This document shows positions 43,778 through 54,188 of a stretch of 64,000 bases of DNA, in pieces. Both the position numbers and the translations under genes were made by a program. The DNA is from Paulinella micropora (taxonomy: Eukaryota; Cercozoa; Imbricatea; Euglyphida; Paulinellidae). The DNA is taken from assembly GCA_019918135.1 (NCBI GenBank), contig WBZZ01003799.1:61001-125000 (forward strand), written 5' to 3'. Positions within the stretch are counted from its first letter, which is position 1, and every line of letters begins with the position of its first letter. The notes under the pieces were generated by a model that saw only the letters and a program-made list of their open reading frames with translations, ran no database searches and was not told the DNA's origin.

Positions 43778-43957
43778 ACACACATCATTAAATTGACCTT
43801 TTTCGTCTTCCTCTTTAGAAGCAACTCCAGTTCAACCACCTACCACACACAACAAGTATGGTAGATAAAATTCCTTTACAAAGGGAAAACTGCAGTATTG
43901 GGCTCACATTGAAAGAAAAAATGGGTTGCGAAACTTTTTCTTGAGAGAAATGAAAGT

Positions 43958-44140
43958 ATGATACCCGTGAAGTTGAATTGCTACAAGTCGCCAATGCGGA
44001 AAGACCAATTAACCGAGCGGTTCGTTGTTGAATTTGTTGATGGATCTTTTAAGTTGTTCAGATCTTGGGATAACATTGACAAAATCGCTAATTACTACGG
44101 CTTAATTATCAAGTCCGCTTATCGGGTGGTGTTTGATTAA
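43958..44140 (+). CDS. Small protein, 60 residues
   Basis: An uninterrupted ATG frame (MIPVKLNCYKSPMRKDQL...) with balanced composition, alone on the plus strand between the left repeat and the integrase. No family is recognised; it may be a small regulatory protein. Confidence 0.4.
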   Translation: MIPVKLNCYKSPMRKDQLTERFVVEFVDGSFKLFRSWDNIDKIANYYGLIIKSAYRVVFD

Positions 44141-44433
44141 AACAACTAATACACCATATGTACCATAGGCATAATAATTCCTATGGTAGATATCGTGTAC
44201 TTTCGTCATTAATGTAAGTTGGCTCTTTTTTATTAAATATTAAATTGGACTTTTGCTTTTCTTTCCATATTGCTAGTTCTTATATTTTGTGGTTCTATTT
44301 CTTCTCTCTTTAGCAGTTCTTTAGTTTTCTTTTTTTAATAACTTCTTTAGTTTGCTCTTTCATATCTTTTTCTTCGTCAATTGGTTTAATAAAATTAGTC
44401 TTCAATAAATCGCGCGGGCTTACTAACTCGTCG

Positions 44434-45228
44434 TTATTTTATTATTAAATTAAATCCGGAACGGCCTTTGACTTTATAAATAATTTTACTGAAAGTCTTT
44501 CCGCCTTTGGAGAAAACATTTCGTTTGTTTTCTTTTCTCACACTATCACCAACATTGAATTCATCTATTAAATGATCACGAGTGATTTTCTGGGTATTTT
44601 TATCTCTCCCGAAAAATACTTCCGCTGGTTTAGCTTGAATTCCTCTATGAACTTTATGATTATCAGCATCTACTAAGTCTTGAATATAACTGACCCAATC
44701 AAAATTACGATTGGTTTCAAATAAAAGGTCTAGCCATCTTCTAATACTCCTTATGACTCTATCAACAACCGCTAAGGCTCTATGGTCGCCAACTTCAACT
44801 ACATCATGTCTAATTCCATTTTCAATAAAATATTCGCGGGTCGCTCCTTTATATTCTCCCCCGCTGTCAGTAGTAATTGATTTCGGTTTATATTTGATTG
44901 ATTTTAAAGCATAATAGACTTCTTTTGCTGTTTTATTTTTTCGTGGAATGATTATTAAATATCTTGAATGGCAATCAATCCAAACGAGCATCCAAGCATA
45001 TCCTTTATTTCCTTTCTTATCTTTTATCTTACTCATATCTGCTAAGTCTAAGAAAACTTGGTCTAATGGTTTATCAACCCATATTGTGTTCCATATTTTC
45101 GGGTTCTTTTTCTGATGATGGATTTCTAGTGCTTCTTCTTCTTCTTTTGTTTTAACTAATTCTCCCGTAGGTGTGTCTTCCTCATTAATAATTATATGTT
45201 TATTGTCAAGTTCATTTTCCTTACTCAT
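44434..45228 (-). CDS. Retroviral-type integrase (rve)
   Basis: 264 codons. The DDE core has the first Asp in FLDLADMSK, the second in SITTDSGGEYKG, and the third acidic residue in ALAVVDRVIRSIRRW, where Asp stands in place of Glu. A C-terminal chromo/SH3-like strand block (KGGKTFSKIIYKVKGRSGF) follows. In Polintons this enzyme inserts the element and makes 6-bp duplications. Beyond the stop, 44230-44430 (-) reads as a Lys/Glu-rich tail in shifted frames, so the natural C-terminus may be longer. An N-terminal zinc-binding HHCC domain is not evident. Confidence 0.9.
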   Translation of the reverse strand: MSKENELDNKHIIINEEDTPTGELVKTKEEEEALEIHHQKKNPKIWNTIWVDKPLDQVFLDLADMSKIKDKKGNKGYAWMLVWIDCHSRYLIIIPRKNKTAKEVYYALKSIKYKPKSITTDSGGEYKGATREYFIENGIRHDVVEVGDHRALAVVDRVIRSIRRWLDLLFETNRNFDWVSYIQDLVDADNHKVHRGIQAKPAEVFFGRDKNTQKITRDHLIDEFNVGDSVRKENKRNVFSKGGKTFSKIIYKVKGRSGFNLIIK

Positions 45229-45243
45229 CTATATTTTAGAATT

Positions 45244-45753
45244 TTAAAAAGCATTTTTCAATATCATTATTTTTTTCTTTCTTATCTTTTCAGATTGATT
45301 ATAAACATTAACAGAAATGTTTGATTTCTTACCTTTCCCTTTCTTAGGTTTCGGTTCTTCTTCTTCACTACTCTCACTTTCACTTTCTTCACTCTCCTCA
45401 GGCTCAGGCTCTGGTTTCTTACTCTTCTTTTCTCTCTTAGTTTCCGCTTTCTTTCTTCTTATCTTCATTTTTGCCATCTTTTCAGCGATGATATCAGTAA
45501 AATCACATTCATCTTCACTCTCACTCTGCTCGGATGTGTCATCTTGTTCCTTCTCATTAATAATATCTGTTGCTAAATTCTTATTTTCTATCTCTGCTAT
45601 TTTTCGTTCCATATCCTCGTCTTCATTTTTAACAGCATTTCGGTATTGTTCCAAAACCTTTTTGGCATGTTCCATTTTTCTCTGCTTCGCTTTTTGTTTA
45701 ATTCCATCGACTGCTTTTCCCCAGTTTTGTCGACTCGCTTCAGGACTTGGCAT
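45244..45753 (-). CDS. Highly charged protein, 169 residues
   Basis: An uninterrupted frame starting MPSPEASRQNWGKAV. It has a helical basic N-terminus, alternating acidic (EESEESESESSEEEE) and basic blocks, and a short ordered C-terminus (SNISVNVYNQSEKI). It sits 15 bp upstream of the integrase on the same strand. Polintons often carry such disordered charged proteins; function unknown. Confidence 0.6.
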   Translation of the reverse strand: MPSPEASRQNWGKAVDGIKQKAKQRKMEHAKKVLEQYRNAVKNEDEDMERKIAEIENKNLATDIINEKEQDDTSEQSESEDECDFTDIIAEKMAKMKIRRKKAETKREKKSKKPEPEPEESEESESESSEEEEPKPKKGKGKKSNISVNVYNQSEKIRKKKIMILKNAF

Positions 45754-45842
45754 TCTATACTAAAATTTTATTTTTTAGTATTTTTAAAATTAAATATTTA
45801 GTGGAAACTTTTTAGAAAAGTTTCACAAAAAAGATTTTGCTC

Positions 45843-45862
45843 AAAGATTTTTCAAAATCTTT
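45843..45862 (+). promoter_or_regulatory. Palindrome before the fiber gene
   Basis: AAAGATTTT and AAAATCTTT as 9-bp arms with a 2-nt centre, ending 7 nt before the ATG at 45870 (spacer GTATATA). The same element precedes the genes at 50343 and 51579. Confidence 0.65.
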
Positions 45863-45869
45863 GTATATA

Positions 45870-48800
45870 ATGAGTCAATATAAATCATTACTCTGCCTTA
45901 ATGAGTTGGCTGTTGATAGTCTAAATATACTTAACCTTGACCTTACCAACACATAGTCGGTCTGAATACAGACAGAGTGCCAGAAGATTCCGACCCAATA
46001 AATCTTTATTATACTGATGCGCGATTTGACACACGTCTCGCTTTAAAATCAACGACTGACATCAAAGAAGGAAAAAAATTATACTATACAGAGCAACGAG
46101 TGAGGGAAAACGACGAAGTCAAAGCCTCAACTTAACACAGAAGCAATACTTCCAATCCGCACCAAACCAGTTTATATAATTTGATAGACACAAACATATT
46201 TGCACAAGCGAGCGGACAATACTTAACTTACAACGATGTAGAAGGCAAATGGAAGAATACAGCCCTTGGTTCAATTGATACACTTTCAGATGTGGTTATA
46301 ACCGCGCCGATAGCGATGAATAGTTATCTAACATATAATTCAATAAACTGGGTAAATAAAACATTTCCGATAAATGTTGATGAATTCGGCAATATTAGTA
46401 TGCGAAGGAAGAATATAACAGGAGTAAATTTGCTAAATACAAAAGATGTTGATGAATGGATATTTGAGCATCAAGATAATATGATAAAGTTTCAGCGAGT
46501 GGAAGTATAGATAGCCATAGCGATGTGACAATATCAGGCTTCCCAGCAGATAACCAACTGCTTATGTATAGCACGGGGCAATGGAGAAACACCACACCAC
46601 CCTTTCTTAGATTAGACGGCACTGCTAGTATGACGGGGGCACTAAATATGGGCGGTTTGCTATTTCAGGGGCTTCTACATATAATGGAATTAATCTCGCT
46701 AATCTCGCAGTTGATGGTTCGGTGATCAAACTAACAGGAGACCAAACCATAGGAGGAATTAAGACATATAGCAGTGGTGTTGAAATAACTGGAAATTTAA
46801 TCAATTCAACAACAAAGGGCACATTTATCGTTTTCAATTCTACAAGTAATATCGTGTCAATTGCTAGTTTGGATATGAACACTGCAACATATTACAACTT
46901 TGAAATTTCTGCGAAAAAATAAGTTTTATTATTGACGGGACGATTGTTTCGTGGTTTAATGCTACTGGCTTAGATTGTAATAGTAGTCGGATTGTTAATC
47001 TAGGAGCACCACAAAATGCGAATGAAGCGGTAAATAGACAATATCTGGATGACAATTGTGAAACTAACAACAGACCAAACCATAACAGGAAATAACGGGA
47101 CAAGCACTACGATAAAATATCTAACTTTAACACAAACGGCTGATTTTAATAATCAAGTTATCATTAATGGTGGAAATATAACATATAATGGGGCGAGGAT
47201 ATTGAACCAAAATGGAGGGGATATATTCTTTTCACAGACATCAGGAGATTCAGGAGATATCCATATTTCTTATTTACTCTAAATTCCGCTACAAGTGGAA
47301 CCGCAGACCAAAGAGGTTATGTATTCACGAATGCAGCATTTGATGTAAAAGGGGCTGGACTTTATATTTCAAAACTTTTGGACAATAAAAGTGCTTCATC
47401 TGACATTGTCCGTTTTAACAATGCTGGCGGTATGCGGTTTTATGGTGCTTTGGATATGAACTCAAACAACATAACAAGTGGGTGGAACAATAACGGGAAC
47501 ATCAATTACTTCAACTGCTGGCATGACTACAACAACATTAAAGGCGAGCGGATTATTAACGGTTGCAAGTTATCTATTCAAAATAAAGTAGATGGAGGAA
47601 ATGGACAGGGTATATTTCTGTGGGATACAGACAACGCAGGATGGGGGATTTATATGGCTCAGGCAGGGGCAGGTAAAAGTCTATCTGGAGGGTCCGCGGT
47701 TGCAGGCAACGATATTTCAGGCTTTGCTATAAGATTTAGGTCTGGTTTTGCTTCGGCAGATGGTTTTGTGTGGGAAAATTCTAATGAGCAATTGTTAATG
47801 TCATTAAATGGGGCAAACGGAACTTTATGGACAAAAGGATTGATAACGGCTAGTGCGGGGATATCAACAACAACATTAACGACGAGTGATAAAATAACAA
47901 CAGCATCAGGTAAGCCGATAATCATAGGCAATACAACGAAATCAGTAAATGGGGCGACAGGGGGCTTAGAATTATACGGGACGGCTTCAAATATCGGAGG
48001 GGCACACTTACAAGCAATAACAACGGCGGATGCTTATCCAACATTTCAATTATTGAACTGGGCACACGACAATATAAACTTAAGTTTTGATACTTATTTT
48101 CATAGCACGAACTGGAAATCAAGCCACAGCGGTTCAAACTTTCTAATTCAAAAAGGTGGTAAACTCGCTTTTTATTATAAATCAGGAATAACGGCGGGAA
48201 GTAATATAACATGGACAGAAGCAATGAAGATAAGTACAGCAGGATTAATAACGGCGAATGCAGGAATTACATATTCTGGGTTGCTAACGACCACAACTAA
48301 TAATGGAGCGAAAATAGGAATTCAAGGACAAACAGACGGGACTAATGCTAGAGGAATATTTATTTGGGATACTGGTGATTCAGCATGGGGGATTTATATG
48401 TCTCAGTCTGGAGCAAATAAATCATTAAGTGGAGGAACAGCACCAGCAGGAGGAGTAGGTGGAGGATTAACTTCTTGTGCTATTAGATTTAGAGTGAATA
48501 ATTCTTGAACGAGCGGGTTCATATGGGAGAATAGTTCAAATACTGCTTTAATGTCTTTGAAAGCAAGCGATGGACAATTATGTGTATTGTCTAATCCAAT
48601 TCAATACTCAGACAGGAGAAAAAAAGAAGATATAAAGGAATGCTTAGGCTTAGATTTTATTAATAAGTTAAATCCAGTCTGCTATCGTACGATTGATGAT
48701 TAAAAAAAATGTAGGACTGGCTTAATAGCACAGGAATTAGAAGAAATACTAACAGAAATGATATGAGATATGCTAGATTTTGGCGGTTTTATAAAAGAAA

Positions 48801-49018
48801 CAATTATGGTTCCGTGTCCAAAGCAAAGAAAAGAATGCAAATTGAAGGGTGTGAGTGTTAATCCAGAAGATGTTAAATGTGTTAATAGTGGTGATGTCGG
48901 TTATATAGGTTATTCAGAGTTTATCGCCCCGTTAATTAAAGCGGTTCAACAATTATCAGAAAAGGTAGTTAATTTAGAAAAAGAAAATAATAATCTAACT
49001 AATGATATAGCCGATTAA
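45870..49018 (+). CDS. Fiber/tail-spike-like protein with S74 intramolecular chaperone domain, disrupted
   Basis: The start was chosen at ATG 45870 behind the palindrome. The reading crosses several frames (pieces at 45950-46135, 46181-46510, 46525-46725, 46722-46922, 47049-47282, 47378-48508, 48509-49018). The N-terminal block has the phage-fiber pattern NLYYTDARF and LYYTEQRV. Repeated beta-rich units follow (LTGDQTIGGIKTY, LTTDQTITGNN, and the pair GIFLWDTDNAGWGIYMAQAG and GIFIWDTGDSAWGIYMSQSG). The C-terminus is an S74 domain: YSDRRKKEDIKECLGLDFIN, then LIAQELEEIL, then GYSEFIAPLIKAVQQLSEKV. Stops interrupt at 48506, about 48702 and about 48765. The S74 domain folds and then cleaves trimeric fibers, so this is the likely host-attachment fiber. 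Confidence 0.75.
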
Positions 49019-49049
49019 AAAAACCAATTAGCAGAAATCCGTAATTACA

Positions 49050-49388
49050 ATGCCCCCTAGATTACACACTCCACCTCCACTCATTGATATGGCAGACGGC
49101 GAACTAACACCAGAATTAAAAAATCGTGTTTTGGATATTTCATTGAAGAATGAAGAAAAAAAATTAGATCACGAGATAAACGATGAGTGGCGATGTTGTT
49201 GCTTTAAAGAAAGGACAGATGCAAGATTAATTAAATATGCTGTTCAGATGACAGTTATATGTAGCATAATCATTTTGTGTGTTGTTAGATTGAGCGACCC
49301 GACAATCAGTTGTGCTAATGCCAACACGTTTATAGGTGTGCTTACGCTTCTTATTGGGATAATCTGTCCGTCTCCAAAAATAAATTAA
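49050..49388 (+). CDS. Small membrane protein, 112 residues
   Basis: An uninterrupted frame. A polar N-terminus with a CCCF cluster precedes two hydrophobic segments (VQMTVICSIIILCVVRL and TFIGVLTLLIGIICP) joined by a short loop. Located between the fiber and GIY-YIG genes. Many Polintons and virophages encode a small transmembrane virion protein; the role here is inferred. Confidence 0.6.
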   Translation: MPPRLHTPPPLIDMADGELTPELKNRVLDISLKNEEKKLDHEINDEWRCCCFKERTDARLIKYAVQMTVICSIIILCVVRLSDPTISCANANTFIGVLTLLIGIICPSPKIN

Positions 49389-49622
49389 AAACCAAAAGCG
49401 GTTAATCCGATCATATTGTCATAATGAGTTTCCTTTGATTTATGAGGCAATAAACTATGTACTGAAAAAATTAAACCACACTCACAAGTGATTTTTTTTG
49501 TCTTATTTCTTTATAATATTCTTTTTTCTTTTTTAACAAATATTCTTTATTCTGTTCTCTGTATCCTTTCATGTTCTGTGATAATTGCTCTTTATTTTCT
49601 TAGTATCCTTTCATTTTCTGTG

Positions 49623-50000
49623 TTAAATGTTCTTTATTTTTTTCATAGTATTTTTCATTTTTTGTACTATTTGTTCTTTGTTATCTTGATAATATTCATT
49701 TTTGGTTCTTCTTACTATTATTTTATTTACGCAATTTTGTTTGTCTAATACATTCACCTCTTTTTTCAAGTTCCATTTGTTATTACAAGGAAATTCTTCA
49801 ATTAATTCAATATAAGCATCATCAAAAATGACTATTTCAAAAGACGAAATGTAATTAAATTTTCCATTCTTCCAACATTTATATTCTCTTTTATGAGCAT
49901 AAAGTCTTCTGTATAATGGTTGAGTTGTTGAACCAATATACACCCGATCCGTTTGATATGACCTAACCGCATATATTTTACCTTGTTTATAATCTGGCAT
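49623..50000 (-). CDS. GIY-YIG endonuclease
   Basis: Starts at ATG 50000. GKIYAVRSYQTDRVYIGSTT is the GIY...YIG signature, followed by LYRRLYAHKREY with the catalytic Arg/His region and a downstream Glu (ELIEEFPCNN). The C-terminal Lys/Asn/Tyr repeat (NEYYQDNKEQIVQ) continues in broken frames to about 49480, so the tail is decayed. It is a homing-type nuclease that may act in recombination or replication. It interrupts a run of structural genes on the opposite strand, as a late acquisition might. Confidence 0.8.
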   Translation of the reverse strand: MPDYKQGKIYAVRSYQTDRVYIGSTTQPLYRRLYAHKREYKCWKNGKFNYISSFEIVIFDDAYIELIEEFPCNNKWNLKKEVNVLDKQNCVNKIIVRRTKNEYYQDNKEQIVQKMKNTMKKIKNI

Positions 50001-50318
50001 CCTTTTATATCGTTTATTATCGCTATCTTTAAATCATAAATTATCGCATTCATATATATGCATCCTGTACCAAGAATTATCGCCGGCACAGATTAAAGCA
50101 ACCGCATCGTCAAAACTAACACACCAATCACTCATAGGCTTATACACACATTTAAATTTAGTTTCAATACCTTTGCTTTATACAATAAGCACAACTCTCA
50201 TTCTTTTTTTCACTTACCCGCGAGTAAAAGTCGCAGGCAGTCCGACCTAACACAGACCACATAAACAAGAATATTAAAATCATTTTTCATATATTATTAT
50301 TATTATACTATTTTTCTA

Positions 50319-50338
50319 AAAGATTTTTTTAAATCTTT
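50319..50338 (+). promoter_or_regulatory. Palindrome before the 50343 gene
   Basis: AAAGATTT and AAATCTTT arms with a TTTT centre, then GTAT before ATGATG at 50343. Same element as at 45843 and 51553. Confidence 0.65.
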
Positions 50339-50342
50339 GTAT

Positions 50343-50707
50343 ATGATGAGTGAGTTCAAATACCAAAAGATTATTTTTCTGAGCAATGATTTTGTTGGAA
50401 GCAAAACATTCAATAAAAATATTCAAATGTCATTCACACCGACCAAAATGAATGTTAAGTTTTTATTCATTATACAAACGACCAGACGGAAACCAAATCC
50501 AGAATTCTTTATATGGACAGAATTGGAATTATCGGCACATTCACTGATAGTAATATAGCAAACATTTCAAACCTTAGTTATAATTTAGGTGTCGTTGGAT
50601 GGACGGACGGACAATATACATTTAAAGTCCTTGAAACTGACAGCGGAAATATTGATACAGGAAATTTAGCGGGAAGAATTGTTGTGTGTTTGGAATTTCT
50701 TGCTTAG
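50343..50707 (+). CDS. Small beta-rich protein, one frameshift
   Basis: The start ATGATG at 50343 lies right after the palindrome. The first frame (MMSEFKYQKIIFLSNDF...) runs to about 50510; the second (IGTFTDSNIANISNLSYNLG) runs to 50707. About 120 residues. Placed immediately before the packaging ATPase and controlled by the shared palindrome, it is probably a virion protein. No family is recognised. Confidence 0.45.
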
Positions 50708-50719
50708 AATATACACGAT

Positions 50720-51520
50720 GCAAAAAAATCAATAATGTCAAGGTGAAGCCTGTAAAACAAGAGGGGGATGGAAACAAAAAAGCCAAGGGTTATAAATTAT
50801 TCAACGAGCCGTATGCAAATATATTTCTACTTGCCCGTAAGAAGAGCGGGAAAATAACAGCACTCTTTGAAATACTGAAAAGGACAACCGACAGAAAGAC
50901 CCGTATTGTCATTATCGCTTCAACAATACACAAGGACTACATTTATAAAGCAATGGTAAAGCATTTCAAGAACAGGGGAAACCCAATGGCAATTTATACC
51001 TTTCTTAAATCAGATGGTGTTAATGTGATAGACTATGAACTTGACAAACTGAACAGACAGGACGAGCAACACGAAGGAGAAATAAAACAGGACAAAGAGG
51101 AAATAGAGAAACCAAAATTTCTTTATTTCGGAAAGGAAAAGAAAAAAGAAGGAGGTGAGAAGAAAGGGAGACCAAGTAAGAGGTTGTTTTTGTTTTGGAC
51201 GATTTAGGGAGTGGATTAAGAGATAAGTCCGTAAGCGATTTGTTAAAAAGAACAGACACTATAAAAGTAAGGTGATTATGTCTAGTCAGTATTTGAATGA
51301 CCTACGGCCAGAAGCCATTAAGCAGTTAGATTATTTGTTAATCTTTCCGGGTCAGTCTCAAGACAAAATGGAACTCGTGTATAAACACTTAGACTTATCT
51401 TTTGACTTTGATTATTTTCTTCAAAAGTATCACGAGGCTACAAAGGAGAGATTTAATTTTCTTTATGTCTCAAGTGTTGATGATGAATTACGGAAAAATT
51501 TTGCCTATCGCATGAAATAA
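50720..51520 (+). CDS. FtsK/HerA-type genome-packaging ATPase, disrupted
   Basis: The N-terminal frame to 51207 has a Walker-A region (NIFLLARKKSGKITALFEIL) in which the usual T of GKT is I. Near 51195 the frame shifts; the next piece holds FVLDDLGSGLRDKS (Walker B, hhhhDD) and ends at TGA 51272-51274. A third piece (51275-51520) has SSQYLNDLRPEAIKQLDYLL and a FIFPG-like block, typical of the C-terminal part with sensor and Arg-finger region. The protein packages DNA into capsids in Polintons and virophages. Two frame breaks and the altered P-loop suggest inactivity. Confidence 0.75.
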
Positions 51521-51552
51521 TATTTTTAGAATTATTTTTTTATTTTTGCTAA

Positions 51553-51571
51553 AAAGATTTTTAAAATCTTT
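51553..51571 (+). promoter_or_regulatory. Palindrome before the 51579 gene
   Basis: AAAGATTTT and AAAATCTTT with a 1-nt centre, ending 7 nt before the ATG. Third instance of the shared element. Confidence 0.65.
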
Positions 51572-51578
51572 CTAATAT

Positions 51579-51890
51579 ATGCCAGTATCACCAGTGATAA
51601 TTTCACGACCATCAGGATATAACATCGGATACAATCCATCAATGCCACAGAAGGGAGGAAAAAAGAAAACTAAGAAGAAGGGATGTGGACAAAAGGGAGG
51701 AAAGATTAACTGGGCAAAGGTCGGAAAAACTGCCTTGGCTGTTAATAAATTCCTTCGCGATAACAAGATTATTTCAAAGACCGCTAATGCCCTTGGCGAT
51801 GTCGGGGTTCCATATGCGTCTCGTATTGGGTCTACCGCCGCAAAACTTGGTTATGGTAAGCAACGAGGAGGAGCTATAAAGTTTCATTAA
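51579..51890 (+). CDS. Basic virion-type peptide precursor, 103 residues
   Basis: An uninterrupted frame. A Gly/Lys-rich N-terminal third (KGGKKKTKKKGCGQKGGK) is followed by a helical part (VNKFLRDNKIISKTANALGD) and a Gly/Tyr-rich end (KLGYGKQRGG). Small basic, glycine-rich proteins in adenovirus-like systems are core or membrane-active peptides processed by the viral protease. The GG dipeptides here could be cleavage sites. The assignment is inferred from composition and place. Confidence 0.5.
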   Translation: MPVSPVIISRPSGYNIGYNPSMPQKGGKKKTKKKGCGQKGGKINWAKVGKTALAVNKFLRDNKIISKTANALGDVGVPYASRIGSTAAKLGYGKQRGGAIKFH

Positions 51891-51942
51891 ATATTTTGTT
51901 TCAAATTCTAAAATATTAGAAATATTTTTTTGTTAATATACA

Positions 51943-53220
51943 GTGGTCGCTAAAAAGACCAATAAGAAAAAGGCTAAGGTAAGACCCCCGCGGGTTTATA
52001 GGAATAAGAGCGGGAGACCTTATATTATCCAGAAGGGTAAAAAATATTATCTTAATTTTGGTAAGAAAACAAATGATATGAGCACACTTCAAATCGTTAA
52101 GTTGTTTTTGAAATATATTGGTAAGCCGAGGCCGCAAAGGCAAGGCCGCAAACCAAGGGAAAAAGTAATCAAATCTGATTTCAATCGTCTTGAACACGAG
52201 AACAGAAACCAGATACAAAGCAACTTACAAAAGAAATATGAGTTAATACATGACGAGGAAGAAAAGGAAAAGAAGAAGAGGGAAGATGTGATAGAAGAAA
52301 AGAAAAGGCTAGAAAGAAAAGACAGAGCCGATACCGAGGAACAAAAAGAGATAATGGATAGGGAACATAAAAGAGAACTAGCGGATATTAATGAACGACA
52401 AGAACAAAAAGCCAGAGAACTAAGAAGGGAGCAAAAACTCATAGAAGATGTAAAATATGAAGAAGACAGAAAAAAAAGGATACAAGCATTACCGCCGCCA
52501 CCACAATATCAATATATTATGCCACCGCAGCAGGGACAGCCACAAGCACCGCCATTAGGAGCGCCACCACAAGCACCGCCATTACCTAATTTAGGAGATG
52601 AAGCACCATTGAAAACGAAAGAGCAATATGAGGAAGAAAAAAAGCAAAAGCAGAAAGATATTGAAACGCTGAAATTAGCAGGATATACAGATAAGTTCAT
52701 AAAAAAGATGAGTCGTAAAGACTTACGAAAAGCCAGTCAAGATATTCAGACGGCTATAGCCAGCGACATCTTTAGAGGAACAGAAAAAGTTAGCAGAAGA
52801 ATATAAAGAAAAACTTGAAAAGGAAGAAAAGAAAGCAGAAGAAAAGGGTAAGCATTTTGAAAATTTACAAATTAATCAATTTTTAATCTCTGCATTTTCA
52901 AAAACTTATCACCCAAACATTACTATAAAAGAGTTAGCACAGGCTTTAAAAAAGAGACTAGATAGTGATGGACATAAAAAATTAAATTACAAAGACACTT
53001 CAAAGTGGATAATTAACATGATTAAAAGGTTTAATATTGATATTGGAAATGAAAAGGAAAACGTAAAAAGAAAAGTAGCGGATTATGCTATATATGAAGA
53101 GTTTATGGTATTAATGAACAAAAAGGGAATGGAGCGAAGACATTAGAAGAATTAATTGATAAGGTATTTTCAATAAAAATAACTAAAAAATATTTAGCCC
53201 GCAAAGATTGGAAACAAACA
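51943..53220 (+). CDS. Coiled-coil/proline-rich protein running into the protease frame
   Basis: The first frame (51943-52806) opens with a GTG at the expected place; the first ATG is at 52078. It has a basic N-terminus (GRPYIIQKGKKYYLNFGKK), a long Glu/Lys/Arg coiled coil (about residues 90-180) and a Pro/Gln-rich segment (APPLGAPPQAPPLPNL). Near 52790 and again near 53110 the frame shifts but stays protein-like (FSKTYHPNITIKELAQALKK, KTLEELIDKVFSIKITKKYL) and joins the protease frame without a stop. This may therefore be the N-terminal part of one protein of about 700 residues ending in the protease, or a separate virion protein. Confidence 0.5.
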
Positions 53221-54045
53221 ATGAACAAACATGATTTTGTAAATACTCTAACGAACAAAATGACTATAGACCCAAATGTAGATAAACAAGTTTCAAATGA
53301 TTTGAATATTGACGAGGGAATGCCCCAACCGCTACCCCCGAGAACAAGTTCTGCGGAGCAGAACATCGTGGCAAAGCCACTCATCGCGGAGACAACCATA
53401 CCCCCGAGCGTCGCGGAGACAACCATTATCATTCCATTAGAACCACAGCCAGACTCCAACGAAGTTGAAGATACGACCTTCGGTCAGCAAGAGCGAAGCG
53501 ATTTGGAGGGGCTTGTCCCCTCACAACCAGAGCCACAGCAAGAGGGAGAGGGGCGGGGACTAATGACTAATGAAATAGACGACATAATGAAAAAATATGG
53601 ATGGTATCTCGGAGCGATAGCCAGTGATGAAATTTACAAGTTGAAGCCAGGAAGCAGAAAACGATACGGATTTATTATGAATTTGGACAATCACAAACAA
53701 GCGGGGTCTCATTGGATCGCCGTATGGATAAGTCTAGACAAAGACAGGAGTGTTGAAGTCTATGACCCATTAGCACTTTACGAGCTACCAGAAGACTTTC
53801 AACAACAAATGAAACGGCTAATAGATAAAAGCCACCCCAATAGTTATTTGTTAATGAAGGTCAATCAAGTAAAGCAACAATCAAACACCTCAGACACGTG
53901 CGGTTGGCATAGTATGAGATTTTTTATGGAGCGGGCGAAAGGAAACAGGTTTAAGTTTGCTAGTGGTTATACAGACCTTAAAGAAGAAGAAGCGGAGAAA
54001 TTAAAAGCACAGAATGGGTATGGTAATTTTGATACATTTATTTGA
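53221..54045 (+). CDS. Adenain/Ulp1-like cysteine protease
   Basis: The N-terminal 110 residues are disordered and rich in Pro/Glu (EVEDTTFGQQERSDLEG). The C-terminal domain has QAGSHWIAVWISLDKD (His), SVEVYDPLALYE (Asp) and KQQSNTSDTCGWHSMRFF (Gln and Cys). The catalytic set H-D-Q-C is complete and correctly spaced for the C5/C48 clan. It matures capsid proteins in Polintons and adenoviruses. The ATG at 53221 is internal to a longer open frame from about 53107. The N-terminal motif is nearly repeated in the gene at 58029-58514. Confidence 0.85.
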   Translation: MNKHDFVNTLTNKMTIDPNVDKQVSNDLNIDEGMPQPLPPRTSSAEQNIVAKPLIAETTIPPSVAETTIIIPLEPQPDSNEVEDTTFGQQERSDLEGLVPSQPEPQQEGEGRGLMTNEIDDIMKKYGWYLGAIASDEIYKLKPGSRKRYGFIMNLDNHKQAGSHWIAVWISLDKDRSVEVYDPLALYELPEDFQQQMKRLIDKSHPNSYLLMKVNQVKQQSNTSDTCGWHSMRFFMERAKGNRFKFASGYTDLKEEEAEKLKAQNGYGNFDTFI

Positions 54046-54047
54046 TA

Positions 54048-54074
54048 TTTGTTTCAGACTACGTCTGAAACAAA
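54048..54074. terminator. Perfect hairpin after the protease gene
   Basis: Arms TTTGTTTCAGAC and GTCTGAAACAAA (12 bp) with a 3-nt loop begin 3 nt after the protease stop. A likely transcript-end or RNA-stability structure. Confidence 0.6.
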
Positions 54075-54188
54075 CATCGGGGGCTACGCACTTTTAAGGA
54101 TTACAATAAGCATTAATTTTTTGAAAAAGAAAAAAACGATGTTTAGAATAAGCGAGAGTGCAGAGCACGAAGCGCAATTCTAAATATC

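Noticed and set aside
45870-49018. Alternative genetic code or recoding of TGA/TAA in the Polinton
   Set aside because: Stops of all three types occur together with frameshifts, while the capsid and protease genes are free of them. Decay or indel error is simpler.
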